NCBI RefSeq assembly: GCF_028372415.1
Contig: NC_092877.1
Coordinates: forward strand, 387,921,342-387,985,341
DNA: 64,000 bases
Direction: 5' to 3'
Source: Notamacropus eugenii
Taxonomy: Eukaryota > Chordata > Mammalia > Diprotodontia > Macropodidae
Both the position numbers and the translations under genes were made by a program. Each line of letters begins with the position of its first letter. The first letter of the stretch is position 1. The notes beneath the pieces are model-generated. The model made no database searches, had not been told where the DNA came from, and saw only the letters and a list, made by a program, of their open reading frames with translations. This document shows positions 1 to 11,790 of this stretch, in pieces.

Positions 1-1080
1 GTTTCTGACCCGTCCCAGGAACCTGCCAGGTATCTTGTTGGCATCTCTAAGAGAATGACTCAGGCTCTCTCCAACCAGACCTTAGCTTAATCCCTGCGGA
101 ATGCAATAATTACTCAGAAACTACCGGGCTCTGACGCAGACAAAATGGTCCTGGGCTAAGTGGATGAGAATGCAGGGAACCAGCTCTTCCTCCCTAGGGC
201 TCTCCCCACCCTCCCACTGGGGACCTCAGAGCTCCCAGAAGGCAGAGCCGGAAGCCCTCGACTGCTACAACTGCTCCTGGCTGCCCTGAGGGAGCTCAGC
301 CAGTGCTGCCCCCCACTCCAGCCTCCTTCCCCCAAGTATAATATCTGGTCTCTCCCTTTCACATGGGTTTCCCTTGAAAAATGACTCCAGTTCAGAGTGC
401 TCCTCAGGTCAGCACCCACATAGAATCAAAATCACGAGCCTCTACTGATGTAATTACTGTTACGTTAGCCGGAGGATATGTTAGTTCAAATAAGAGACGT
501 TTTGTTAAAAGCATAGCAAATGAGGTGGTAAAAACTCCTTCCTTGATGATATGGGGCACACTGTCCCACAAGGGACCCCACCAAATGGGGCTGCCATACA
601 CACAGAGAGGGCACCCACCTAGAGATCCCACAGGGCCAAGCAACATGTGTGATCAGGCAGGTGTCAGGAACCTGGTGTCCAGATATGGAGGAAACACACA
701 TTCTCTGAGCAACTTAGCCCTTTGCCCCAGGGTCTTCTCTAGGCACCATCTCAACCAATTTAGCCCACCTGCCTCAATGCCCCTTGCAGTCTTTGCCCCA
801 GGGCCTTCCTTCTCCAGTGTCCTGGAGTCCATCCCCTGACTGACTGCTTCCCCCTGCCCCACACTGCTTCAGCAGACTGACCTCACACTGTCTCCCTGCC
901 CTGGTCTCTTAAGCCCTACACCCTGCTGCTACTGCCAGCTGTGGGGAGGGCTCCCCAAAACATCACCACCTGCCATAGACTTTGAGGGAGAGCCTTGAAC
1001 AATCTTGTCACCTCCCTCTCTCAGTAGACAACCCATAGTCTGGTCCTCAGTGGTTCTCAAGGATTCTGAACTCCTTCCTG
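1..1080. other. intergenic, nothing recognised
   Basis: No gene, RNA or repeat family was recognised here. The short open frames on both strands show no family motifs and no exon-like boundaries. Confidence 0.5.
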
Positions 1081-2760
1081 ATGAGGTTGGCCCCGCTGCC
1101 ATCTCCCTTACTCTTTCCTCCCAGTGCCCCACTCCGCCAACGTCCCACCCCAGTGCCACACTCTCTGGGGTGCTCACTGCTTAATTCACCCAGACCCTCT
1201 CTCTTTCTCACTTCTCCCTCCTGGCCCTCTCTCTACAGCCTGACATCCCTGTCTACTCTCCTTTCCTCTGATGCAGTCACTGTTCTTAGTGAGGGAGTGG
1301 GCATAATCCTTCTTCCCACTGGCATGTCCCTCCTCTGAGGTTCCTGCAGTCCAAACTCATCCCCCAGAGGGGATCCCGGTGGCCATTATTTACCCTTCCC
1401 CCATTCTCCTTCTTCCCTGGAGGGGTCAGTGTCTGCTTCACAGTCTAGAATTCCCGTATCCACAGGGTGCTCCTTCAGCTCCCCTCCCTTCCCACTTCCT
1501 CAATCCACTCATTCTCTATGACCTCTCCCTCTTCACGTCGTCCCAGCCACACAAAGAGATGGACACACCCTTGGTCCAGTCATCATCCACAAATGTTCCA
1601 CTTCCACCTTCATGAACTCTGAAATTCCCTCCTCGGCTGGTCACCTTTGTCATTCTGTCTGTCTCTCTGCCTGATGACCCTCTATTCCATCCTCCCTCAG
1701 TTCTTTTGAAGGCTGTCCCTCCTCTACTGGTTATGCTCCCCTCCTCCCTGCCCTAGCACAACTATGTGGTGAATCAACTCCCTCTACACAGCCATCTACA
1801 CTGGAAAGTCTTGCCCTCCTGTCCTTGCCACTGAGCATCGACAAATCCCAAGTCAGATCTCCCCTCTGCTATAGCTATTGCTGTTGAATGAAGCTGGAGA
1901 ACTGTGTGGCTGACTGGATCCCCGGCAAATCCCTTCCTACCTCTCGGACCGACGTCCCACCCATCTCAACCACTTTTCTAACCTTCCTCATCCTTCCTCA
2001 TGCCTGACCTGCCCCAGGCACCCCCTCCCCCAGTCTCCTCACCTTACATTTCATTGAGCCAGTTGGCCACTCACCAAGAACTCCTTCTTTCCTCAGCCCC
2101 CATCATTTCCTCTCCCACCCTTGTCCCCCATGAAGAGGTGGCCTCCTTCTCTACATGCTTCCTGGATCCCATCTCTTCCTGTCTGCTCCAGCAGACTGAC
2201 CCCCCATCAGGTCCACTTTTCAGGCTCCCTCCATCTACTCCCTCCTTCCCTCCTTCCTGCAAAAAGACTGACATCTGCATTCTTCAAAAACACCTTCACT
2301 TGATCCAGCTCTCCTCCCCATCCTGGCTGAACTTGAGGAAACCACTCACCTCCAAGCCCTCTGGAGTCTGGCCTCTGATCTCTTCATTCTGCCCAAGCTG
2401 CTCTCTCCAGACTTACTCATGATCTTTTGTCACGGAACCCAATGGCCTTTCCTTGACCCATCTGCATCCTCTGATGCTGGTGATCCCCCTTTCTCCGGGA
2501 TGCCATCTTCTTCCTAGTTTTCCTACTGCTGCTCCCTGGCTCCCGGTCTACTGTCTGGATTCTCCTCCAGGTCATGGCAGACCTGACTGTTCTCCAAGAC
2601 TCTGTCCTGAGTCCCTTTTCCTCTGTTTCTCCCCAGCAGGGAGGCAATGCTTGCTGTCTCTTTTGGTGACCTCATCAGGTCCCTTGTATTTATGCAGATG
2701 ATTCCCAGATACCTGAATCTAACCTTAACTCTAAATATGCTCCTGCATTCATTGGTCTTA
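1081..2760 (+). mobile_element. L2-type LINE fossil (ORF2, endonuclease to RT)
   Basis: This C/T-rich stretch follows the wording of L2 ORF2 in sense orientation. Around 1558-1620 it resembles the endonuclease segment that encodes the 'DGHTLDLV' type motif. At 2610-2730 it resembles the RT segment leading to the YADDSQ-type motif (Tyr-Ala-Asp-Asp coded near 2694-2708). It is heavily decayed, with no long ORF left. Assignment is from memory of the family, and the left edge is uncertain. Confidence 0.5.
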
Positions 2761-2919
2761 CTTCAAATGCTCTGGCTTCACTGTGCATTTCCCTGGGGGA
2801 ATCCTCACTAAAAAATGCCTTCTTTATATCTACAATGATCACTCCATCCCCCACCCCCATCTTTGCCTTTCCTGTTTCTCAGAGGAATTCCCACTTAAAG
2901 CCAAATTCCAGGCATAGGC

Positions 2920-3010
2920 TTCATCAGTGAATAAACATTTATTAAGGACCTACTATGTGGCAGGCGCTGCGCTAAGCATAGGGGATACTAAAGCAAACTT
3001 GAACCAGACT
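2920..3010 (-). repeat. L2/MIR 3'-end fragment
   Basis: The run 'aacatttattaaggacctac' followed by a 'ctatgtggcaggcgctgcgc' stretch is the reverse complement of the common L2/MIR 3' end. The sequence from 3011 to 3350 has no recognised content. Confidence 0.5.
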
Positions 3011-3349
3011 ACGATGAGAGAAACCCTGCTGAGTCCCGTTCTTCTCAACCAAGACTTCCTCTTTTTTGATCATCCTTGGTGAGCTTCCAGGGGCAATGCC
3101 ATCTGCACCCAGGGATTCACCAGAAGTAGGCAGCACTCAGGTATTGTAACAAGTCAGCTACAGCTCTGTGCCAAGTGCAGAGAATTTCCCAGAGTGGTAG
3201 TTCTTGATTATGCCTTGAACGGCCATCCTAAGAAGACAACAGATTCTCTGTTGTTGTCAGGACAGAACCCCTTTGCAGGGAGACACTGCCCACAGGCCTC
3301 TTCCCTTCTTCCTTTGTTTCTTACAGAAATGGACAGTTTCAAGCTCACT

Positions 3350-4130
3350 GATGGCCTTGTAGTTGCCAGATCCAGGGTTCTTTCCTAAGTCCTTCTCCTT
3401 GATGCCTCTAAAATCACCGCCTCCTCCAGGATCCTTTCTTCTCACCTGTTTTCTTAGATGCTTCTCTTTCTCTTGGTGGTCCTCCTACCTGCTGCCTAAC
3501 CCCGTTTGCCCCTCTGACCTACTGGGTCAACATCTTCCTCCTGCATCCTCTATTCTGATGTCCTGAACCCTCCTCTCTCTCTTCAGGTAATGGTATCGAT
3601 TCCAATGTGTTCAATTATCATCTCCCTGACGATAACTCCCAAATGTATAGATCTGCTTTGATTCCTGAGTTCCAGTCTAGCTAGCATCAGCTATTGGACA
3701 CTTCCAACCAGCTGACCCTTGAACATCTCAAACTCAGCATTCAGGAAAGGGCAATAGATCTCCTCTAACCCCTCTTCCAAGCGCCTCCACTTCCATCGCT
3801 GTCACAAGCACCCTTCCCATCACCCTTGTTCACAGTGTTAGCACCATTCAGTTCCTCAGTCCCTCTCATCTGTTTAGTTCCCAAGCTTGGGTGGTCCTGC
3901 CTGCACGAGACGCCTTACTTCTATACCACTCTCCTTTCGCTTTCTGTCTGGCCTTTCACCAAAACCTCCCCGTTCCCACCTCCTAATGTGATAATAGAGG
4001 CTTCTCTGCCTCAACGATTCATCTTCCATAGCTGCCAAACTGATGTTCCTAAATTCACATCTGACTCTCTCACTGACCCACTGGAGAACCCTCAGTGGGA
4101 GCAGTGTCTACATCTGAAGATAGCCTGAAC
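3350..4130 (+). mobile_element. L2-type LINE fossil (RT to 3' part)
   Basis: A second sense L2 piece. It resembles the RT region ('aattatcatctccctgacga', near 3615), then the 'catctcaaactcagcat' segment near 3725, and ends in the 'gctgccaaactgatgttcct' segment near 4032 that precedes the L2 3' UTR. It is decayed and separate from the copy at 1-2.8 kb because the RT region is repeated. Confidence 0.55.
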
Positions 4131-4404
4131 TGATGAGGACAGATAGACAGACTGCAGCCTCAAAGCTCTCTAAGAAGGCCTGCAGAGAAGTTACACAGAC
4201 TGTTAGGGAAAAACTGGAGGGTCCCACAGCTGTTGTCCCTTGGCCACGTGTCCTCTCAAAGCCTGAGCCCCCTTTCCCCTGGATTCTCTGCTCTGGTAGG
4301 AGATGGTGCCAGAGACTTTTGGAGAGTGGCTTCCTAGCATCTCTACAGATGTAGCAAATATCTGGTTGGCTAACTGATGTCAGCTGATAACCAGTGTGGG
4401 AAAG

Positions 4405-5130
4405 CCCACCAGTGAGCGCTCAGCAATAACAGTCAACTGGAGTTGTGAACTGATCCAACCACTCTGGAGAGCAATTTGGAATTCTGTTGAAAGGGCTATA
4501 ACACCATACAATACCCCTGCTAGGTCTGTATCCCAAAGACATCAAAAAACCAAAAAGAAAAAGCATATATATGAGAAAAAATATTTATGGCAGCTTTTTT
4601 CTGGGGGCAAAGAATTAAAAATTGAGGGGCTTCCCATCCATCAGGGAGAGGCTGAACAAATCATGGCATGTGATTATGATGCAACACTACTGTACGATAA
4701 GAAATGATGAGCAGGATGCTCTCAGAGAAACCTGGAAAGACATAAATGAGCCGATGCCGAGCGACACACAACCCTGCAGGACAATCAGCTGGGAATGCCT
4801 TAGCTGTGCTTGGTAATACAACCATCCAAGACAACTCTGAAGGACCTAATCATCCCCAGACAAAGAACTGATGGTGTCTGAATACAGAGGGAAGTAGACT
4901 TTTTTAGCTTTAATTCCCTTGAGGTTTCTTTTTGTCTATGCTTTCCTTCCCAACATGACAGTTATGGAAGCGTCCTGCATGACTACACATGTATAACCTC
5001 TATCTAACAGCTTGTCTTCTCCATAGTGGGGAAGGGGGAGGGAGGGAGAGAATTTGGAACTCAGAGTTTTGGAAATGAATGTTAAAAATTGTTTTTACAT
5101 ATAACTGCTGAAAAATATAATACTAAATTA
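4405..5130 (+). mobile_element. L1 3' end (marsupial L1, end of ORF2 plus 3' UTR)
   Basis: The start encodes the C-terminal L1 ORF2 block 'CELIQPLWRAIWNS' and then degenerate forms of the P-x-x-PL(L)G-x-YP segment. Next come 'taagaaatgatgagcaggat', a 3' UTR with a G/A-rich stretch near 5030, and an A-rich end near 5110-5130. The element is 5'-truncated, as is usual for L1. Confidence 0.85.
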
Positions 5131-5260
5131 AAACGACAGCGACAATCAACAAGAGTGTATTAAGTCTTACTGTATGCTAGGCACAGACACGACAAAGGCA
5201 GTCCCTGTCCTCAATCTGCCACCATCCTTCTGGAGGAGGGAATGCATGAGAATGTGCCTG
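5131..5260 (-). repeat. L2 3'-end fragment
   Basis: Reverse-oriented L2 3' end: 'tattaagtcttactgtatgc' followed by a 'cagtccctgtcctcaatctg' segment. Confidence 0.5.
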
Positions 5261-5499
5261 TGGGAGCAGAGGGAGAGAGGTGGGGACCGCAAAGAGAGAC
5301 TGGCTGGCCTGGAAGGGCTTGGGAGACACTGACCAATCAGAGCAAAGAGACCCCAGAGGCAGAGTGGGGAAAGACGAGGGGCCCCCTTTAGAAAACTGTC
5401 CCTAGCCCCTCAGGGCCACCCCTAGAACCTGGAGGAGACCATTCCTCTGGCATCTGGGGCCTCACTGAGTGAGGCTCTCCTCTCCCACCTCCATTCCTC

Positions 5500-5705
5500 C
5501 TAGAGCTGGCCAAGTGACCCAGTAGATAGAGTGCTGGGCCTCTGAGTTCAGATGTGACCTCAGACACTTGTCACTTCACCCTGTTTGCTGTAGTTCCCTT
5601 ATCTGTAAAATGGGATAATAACGGCACCTCCCTTCTAGGGTTGTTGTGGGAATCAAATGAGATAAGAATTGTAAAGCCCTTAGTACAGTCTTTGGCACGC
5701 TGATT
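5500..5705 (+). repeat. MIR/CORE-SINE
   Basis: A sense CORE-SINE. It has the head 'gatagagtgctgggcctctg', a CORE-like segment, 'ttatctgtaaaatgggataa', and a tail 'ctttggcacg'. Confidence 0.8.
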
Positions 5706-5874
5706 CCCTACTTCCCTTTCACAGCCCTCTGATGGTCTCCAGAGTTGTCCACTGCAGGTTGGCCACAAAAGCCCTGGGGCAGTCCCGGTAGATTGGTCAG
5801 TAAGGTCTCCTCTTTTCTGAAGACCCAGGGAACTATCTGCCAGCGACTGGCCTTCCCCAAGGTGAATGCTGCTG

Positions 5875-5960
5875 CTGAGCGCTCAATTATTAAAGCAATT
5901 AGCAGGGCCTGTAATTGGGAGCCCAGGCAATTCTCTTTCAGAGGTTGAATCATTTAAAAG
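5875..5960. promoter_or_regulatory. candidate enhancer module with AT-core sites (copy 1)
   Basis: Several TAATT/ATTA homeodomain-type cores sit within 50 bp (5883-5930) in otherwise GC-rich DNA. GCAATTAG at 5895-5902 is followed by TAATTGGGAG at 5912-5921. The same two words in the same order recur at 28219-28247 in SPNS2 intron 1. Function is inferred only from the motif cluster. Confidence 0.3.
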
Positions 5961-6129
5961 GCTTGTGCATGACCTAAGTGGCCCATGTGAGCAGCAGCAG
6001 AGGCCCATGGGAACATTGGCCCAGTGAGAGCTGACCCTGCCCTGGCCACAGCAGGGACCTAATGGTGCTGCTTCACCTTGGTCCTGGCCCCCAGGAGTTG
6101 GACAATCCAACAGAGACCATGCCATGTGC

Positions 6130-6370
6130 ACAGAATGGTAGATGACACTCACCTGGACAGAGAGGCAGGGGAGGGACCTCGGGGGAGGGCCAGACACAGG
6201 AGAGGTGGCTCCAAACATGTTGTGAGGGCTTTGAAGGTCAGGAAGTGGAGCTCAGTAGCAGCTTTACTCAGCAGGAAGTGACATGGGCAGACATGAGCTC
6301 TGTTATGAGGCTGGAAGCTGGATTGGAGGCCAGGGAGAGTGGAGGCTCAGAGACCCATTGGAGGGGATGA
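6130..6370 (-). repeat. L2 fragment
   Basis: Reverse L2 3' UTR wording: 'gaagtgacatgggcagacat', then 'aagctggattggaggccagg'. The sequence from 6371 to 7029 shows only a possible MIR scrap near 6640-6690 and no gene. Confidence 0.55.
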
Positions 6371-7029
6371 GAGCACATGGTGGTAGTACATGGTGGTTGG
6401 GTGAGGGGAGAGATGATGTGGGAGGCCTGTGTGTAGGACCTGGGACCCCTCGCCAACCCAGGCCTGGCCTCTGCCCAGGGCCACTTCCCAGGCCCAGGGC
6501 CTGCTTTGCTACCAGCCTGGAGCCCACAGCAATCACTGCTCACAGACCACGTTGGTTTGTATGTGTATGTCCATATGAGGAAATGTGGGCCCATGGAAAG
6601 AGCCCCTGTCTCCATGTCAGGAGTCAGCCCTGTCGTCACTTAGAGCAAGGGCTAGCACACAGTAGGCACTGAAGTGTTCTCTGATGATTGTCATTGACTT
6701 GCTGGTCAGACCTTGGGTGAGCCACCTCTTTTCTACCGAGCTCTGATTGTAAAGCACGTGCTATGTATTGGTGGTCTGATACTCTCTCAGACTGGAGCCT
6801 TCACTAGCATGGCTCAGCCCCACACCCTCCACTGCAGGCCTCGCCAAGCCACTGGGCACTAGGAGGCTGCCTTGGGCTGAACTGGGCACCCACCTTTTTA
6901 TATTTGGTTATTCCTGCTCTCAGTCAGCAGGCCTCTGTCTGCTTTGATGCTGGGGTCAGGTCTGGTGAAAAGCAGAGTCCTGAGCCACCTGCTGGGCCCC
7001 ACCCAGGAGATGGCAGAGGGAGCAAGTGT

Positions 7030-7180
7030 TTAAGTATCAGCTCTAGTCAGCTACCTGCTAAGGGGGTGCTATTGCCATTATCAGCTCCATTTTTATTTAA
7101 GGAAACTGAGGTAAACAGGTGACTAATGCAGGGTCATAATGCTAGTAGGTATCTAAGGCTGGATCCCTGCTCCATATCCA
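7030..7180 (-). repeat. MIR-type SINE fragment
   Basis: It carries 'ggaaactgaggtaaacaggt' followed by a degenerate CORE in reverse orientation. Confidence 0.6.
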
Positions 7181-7574
7181 CTGCACCTCTTGCCCTGAGG
7201 CAGGGGAGAGGGAAGCTCCATGGCTCATCCTTCTGCCTTGCTGCTCTCCCCCTTGCTTCATACTTGAGCACTCTGGCCAGCTGTCCTGGAGGTGACAGGC
7301 TCCCAGGTGAGGGGGAGAACGTTCATCCTTCTGTTCTCTCCATCAACACCCCCTCGCAGCAGAGTCTGATTGGCTCCATGCCTTTGGGACAGGCTCTCTA
7401 TATGGGCAGACCAGACAATACCCCAGATTTCAGGTCATGCCTTGAGGCCGGGTGGAAGCTGAGGATGCAGAACTGGATATGGAATGGTGGATGGATCGCT
7501 ATCAGCGCTGGCGAGTGGTCCACAAGCCTTTGGCTTAGCTCTGAGCTAGTCAAATGGGCTATCAGCACTTAGCT

Positions 7575-7770
7575 GAGAAGTCCCTGGACTTGGAGGCAGA
7601 AAGACCTAGGTTTCAGTTTCAAGTTCACCTATGACATGAGCCTTGGTTTCTTCATCTGTAGAATGGAGGCATCACAGAGTTGTGATGAGAATCAATTGAG
7701 CCAGTGTGCAAGTGAAGTGCTTTGTAAACCTTTGAGGGCCCGGAAGCCTTGGCTACTACTATCTCAGTGT
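7575..7770 (+). repeat. MIR-type SINE
   Basis: Sense CORE-SINE: 'cttggaggcagaaagaccta', 'cttcatctgtagaatggagg', then 'gtgctttgtaaacctttgag'. Confidence 0.7.
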
Positions 7771-7829
7771 GTCTAATTCACAGGTGACCCAAAGCTAGGT
7801 CCCTGAAGACTTCAGTAGAAGCTGGGAAG

Positions 7830-8147
7830 GGGGCAGCTAGGTGGTACAGTGGATAGAGCACCAGTGCAGGAGTCAGGAGGACCTGAGTTCAAATCTCACT
7901 TCAGACACTTGACACTCTCTAGCTGTGTGACCTTGGGCAAGCCACTTAACCCCCACTGCCTCGTCCTGGGTCCTCTCCAGTCATCCTGATGAATATCTGG
8001 TCACTGGATTCAGATGGCTCTGGAGGAGAAGTGAGGCTGGTGACCTGCACAGCCCTCCCTCACTCAAAACACAGTCAAGTGCAAGTCATGTCATTATTTC
8101 TCTGATGGCATGGTCTCCTTTGGCAACAAAGGATGAAGACACATAGA
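7830..8147 (+). mobile_element. MAR1/WSINE1-type marsupial SINE, near full length
   Basis: The head is 'gggcagctaggtggtacagt' and the CORE is 'ctagctgtgtgaccttgggc'. A longer body follows ('tcctgatgaatatctggtca', 'atggctctggaggagaagtg'). The tail 'tctgatggcatggtctcctt' resembles the 3' end of the RTE LINE at 14.5 kb. The long body and tail are typical of marsupial MAR1/WSINE1 copies. Confidence 0.85.
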
Positions 8148-8284
8148 AGCTGGGAGAAGGCGCTGTTTGGAGGACATGACCCCCTTCTCATCCAACACTG
8201 GCCGCTCCGCAGAAAGCAGTGGTGCAGCCAGCCCCAAGGGTGCGGGCTGTCAGACTTGAGACCCTTCCCTCAGGGGTGAGTTGG

Positions 8285-9020
8285 AACATTAATTCATTGC
8301 TGGTGGAGCTGTGAGCTGATCCAGCCATTCTGGAGAACAATTTGGAACTATGTCCAAAGGGTTACAAAAATGTGCATACCCTTTGACCCAGCAATATCGT
8401 TTCTAAGACTGTATCCCCAAGAGATCATAAAAATGGGAAAGGGTCCCACATGTACAAAAATATTTATAGCAGCACTCTTTGTAGTTGCCAAACACTGGAA
8501 GTTAAGGGGATGCCCATCAATTGGGGAATAGCTGAATAAATTGTGGTACATGAATGTAATGGAATACTATTGTGCTATAAGAAATGATGAACAGGAAGAC
8601 TTCAGAGAGGCCTGGAAGGACTTATATGATCTGATGCTGAGTGAAAGGAGCAGAAGCAGGAGAACTTTATACACAGCAACAACCACAGTGTGGGAGGATT
8701 TTTTCTGGTAGACTTAGAACTTCATTGCAACGTAAGGACTTAAAATATTCCCAATGGTCTCTTAAAGCAAAATGTCTTCCACATCCAGAGAAAGAACTGT
8801 GGAATGTGACCACAGAATGTAGCAGAACATTTTCTTTTGTATTACGTTTTGGTTTGTTTTATGGTTTCTCCCATTCATTTTAATTCTTCTATGCAACATG
8901 ACAAAGGTGAAAATGTATTTAATAGGAATGTAGGTGTAGAACCTATATAAAATTGTATGCCAACTGGGGGAAGGAGGGGGGATGGAGAGGGGAAGGAGGG
9001 GGAGGGAGGGGGAAAGTATC
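8285..9020 (+). mobile_element. L1 3' end (marsupial L1)
   Basis: The same L1 terminus as at 4.4 kb but better preserved. 'gtgagctgatccagccattc' encodes CELIQPF-like residues. It is followed by 'ctgtatccccaagagatcat', 'aatactattgtgctataaga', 'agaaagaactgtggaatgtg' and a G/A-rich 3' UTR at 8965-9017. It is 5'-truncated at about 8285. Confidence 0.88.
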
Positions 9021-9895
9021 TAAGTTATATGGAAGTGACCGTGGGCTCAGAGGGGAGGATGAGGCACGCTCTTCTGAACCGGATCAGGATAGGAGCTTGG
9101 TATGCTGGACCGGCTGCGATACCGGGGACTTCTTTTTCTTTATTGGGAGGGGAAGTGGGAGGGAGAAAAATGGGTGCTTGGTAATTTAAAAAACGCTTTA
9201 ACAAGAAATTATATAGTTATAAAACTTTCTCAAAGCTTGATAAGCTTTTTACAAGGTTTGCGTAAGAAATAGCCTCCATCCGACAATCTGCTTGGAGTCA
9301 TTTTTGATTCTACAAATATGGTTCATACCCTCCCCAACAAGCCCCCAGGCCGACTGTGTGGGTCTGAGGGCCACCAAACGGATCTGTTACCCCTAAACGT
9401 CCTCAGCGCAGGGGAAACTTTCTCTCTGCGTGGGATCTCTCATTCCCCTCTCGGACCGTCCCTTCTCTCCTTCTGTACCCTGGCTGCCAGCCTCTCAAAC
9501 CAAGGCTTAACTTTGTACTAGAGTCAGAATCAAAGACCAATCACTGAAGCTGCCTCTTCTCCCTGGTCCCCCTCCCCCTACACACATATACATGCATCCC
9601 ACAGTCTCTCCAATCGGCAACCCCTCCGGGAGCCTTGCCACCTGGAAACTCACCAGGGCTCCCGTCGGACTCTGCCAGCCTCGACCAACCACCCAGTATC
9701 TCTGCTTGCTGATTCACCAGCTGAAATCTTACAAGACTCGGTCCTCACTTAGGACGTCATCCCTTCTCTCAAGCTTAACTCGCTGAATTTGGGTTTTGAC
9801 CTTGTCATTCCAGCGAATCTCTCTCTCCTCTCTGTCTCTGTCTGTTTGTCTCTTTCTGTGTCTCTCTGCCTTTGTCTCAGTCTGTCTCACTCTCT
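9021..9895. other. intergenic, no gene; pyrimidine-rich right part
   Basis: The part from 9021 to 9320 is unlike its surroundings and was not recognised. From about 9380 the sequence becomes C/T-rich and may be a decayed L2 5' part. From 9820 to 9897 it is a CT/TG-rich simple stretch. Confidence 0.4.
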
Positions 9896-9897
9896 TT

Positions 9898-9926
9898 CAC
9901 ACACACACACACACACACACACGCAC
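9898..9926. repeat. (CA)n microsatellite
   Basis: About 13 CA units, adjoining a CT-rich stretch on the left. Confidence 0.9.
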
Positions 9927-9934
9927 TGTTCTCT

Positions 9935-10265
9935 TCATTACACATCCAGTGACCTTTCCTCAATCATTATCCTCCTTGACCTCTCTGCTGCTCTCACTCT
10001 CCTGGTCGAGTCTCTTTGTGAATCTCCCCATCTTCCTGGGTACCCATGCCTGTCTTAGTTCCCCCATTTGTCCAATACTTTTCATTCTCCTTTGCTGTGT
10101 CATTGTCTGTGTCCTGCCCCCATGGGTGAGGCTCCCCAGCATTCTGTCCTGGGTCCCCACCCCCGCCACTGCTGACCCCTTGCTGACCTCCTATGCCCTC
10201 ATCCTCAAATGTTTGCTGGACATTTTGACCTGGGTGTCCTATCCAAATAAGAAGTCATTTCCCGA
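9935..10265 (+). mobile_element. L2-type LINE fossil (RT region)
   Basis: 'attatcctccttgacctctc' and 'attctgtcctgggtccccac' match the L2 RT segments around the LLDLSA and GSVLGP motifs. Much of the interval between them is altered. The sequence from 10266 to 10814 has no recognised content. Confidence 0.5.
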
Positions 10266-10814
10266 CACCTGACACAGCCATTCTGTGAGGAAATCCAGCA
10301 TTCCTAATACTCTGGGACAGAAGGGCGTTATGTCCACAGATGCTGTGATCTGCCTATGGGGCCCCCCACAGGGCCTTTGGCCCAAGTACACACCCCACCA
10401 GCTGGGACAGCGGGGAAGATGTCATGAGTTGGTTGTGACAGCCAAAAGTCTCAGTTATCCCAGTAGTCAAAAATGATCACAAGTGACGATGCTTTGCTCA
10501 GGCTGTCAGAGCCCACTGCCAGACCAGTGCTACAGATGGTGACTTGCCCACTAAGCTTCCCCCTGAGCAATGCCCAAGTGTGTGTGGAGGTGCCAGAGCC
10601 CACTCAAGACCAACTCTTCCTCCCTTGAGTGTGACACTATGCCAGATTTGGGGGGCAGAGTGGGCAGAGCTGGGCTTAAAAAAAGCTGCAGAGATGCTCT
10701 TCCTGGGCCAACTGAGGCTGCTTCCCTGCAGGAGATCCAGCTGAGGCTGATGTCTGTGGAGCTCAGGGTGCCAAAGCCTGTCACCTCCTCCTCCATGGCT
10801 TTTCAGGGTTGGGG

Positions 10815-10990
10815 ATATTAGGAGCCTCGTTCGGCATTGAAGTCAGAGGATCTGAGTGTTCTTCATCTCCTGGGAGACCTTGGGCAGCTCATTTCCCTTC
10901 TCCCAGCCTCAATCTCCTTATTCCTAAGTGAGGGTATTAGATGAGGTGATTCCTGTGCTCCTCCTAAACTTGTGATCCAATGAGCCAATT
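10815..10990 (+). repeat. MIR-type SINE
   Basis: 'gagaccttgggcagctcatt', then 'cctcaatctccttattccta', then 'agatgaggtgattcctgtgc', in MIR order. The sequence from 10991 to 11414 has no recognised repeat or gene. Confidence 0.6.
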
Positions 10991-11414
10991 CACCCCAGGA
11001 CTTTCTCCACCCCCCACCTGCCCCTCAAGCTTCAGTCATCAGAGATGAGGCACAGCTGTGAAGTGTTCACCTTCCTCCCCACCCCCACCTCCCTCTCAGG
11101 ATGACACTCACGGATCCGACAGCTCCTCTCTCAGCCCCCTCCCCAAATACCTCAGGAACAACTGCCTGGGAAGTCTGGCCTCGACAGATATGGCCACAGT
11201 CCTTACTGTGCCCCAGCGGGGAGTACACTCCTCCATCCCATTGGCCCCAGTGGGACTCCCTCTGCTTTGGTCATCCAGGATCTTCTGGGAGCCAGAGGGG
11301 AACTTGTCCAGAGCATCTTGCTCTTCTTTGGCTTCTGGCTCCCATGGCTTCTCCAAGGAAACCGTGAGTGCGGTCAGAGCATTCCAAGGGCTGTTGTGTG
11401 AGGTCAAGGTCACA

Positions 11415-11790
11415 AGTTGTAATTAAGCACCTATTATTCATTAGGCATGAGTGCTGGGGATGCAGAATGAAGCCTGCCTCAAGAAGCTTACATCTCCTTA
11501 CAGCAGCATGCAGACAGATACCTCCGGAGTAGCTCTCTACAAGACAATGAGGGAAGGTGATTGCCTTCAGAGGAAGGCTTCTGGTAGAGATGAAGCCAGG
11601 GCGGTCAGTAGTGGGAGCACAGGAGGGAGTGCATTCCAGGCCTGGGGAACAGACAGAGAAAATGCTCACATGGATGGTGGTGCCCTTGGTATATGGAGAC
11701 CTAGGTTCTAGGCAGAGGGCAGACACAGGAGCAATGAAGAATGGCGCAGAGATAGCAGGACAGCCTGGTAGAGGACTGCCTTGGCACATG
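11415..11790 (-). repeat. L2 fragment
   Basis: Reverse L2 3' end: 'aattaagcacctattattca', 'agtgctggggatgcagaatg', 'gagggagtgcattccaggcc'. Confidence 0.6.

Noticed and set aside
381-839. 152-codon open frame as a gene
   Set aside because: No motif, no splice signal and no family recognised; overlapping frames are open on the other strand.
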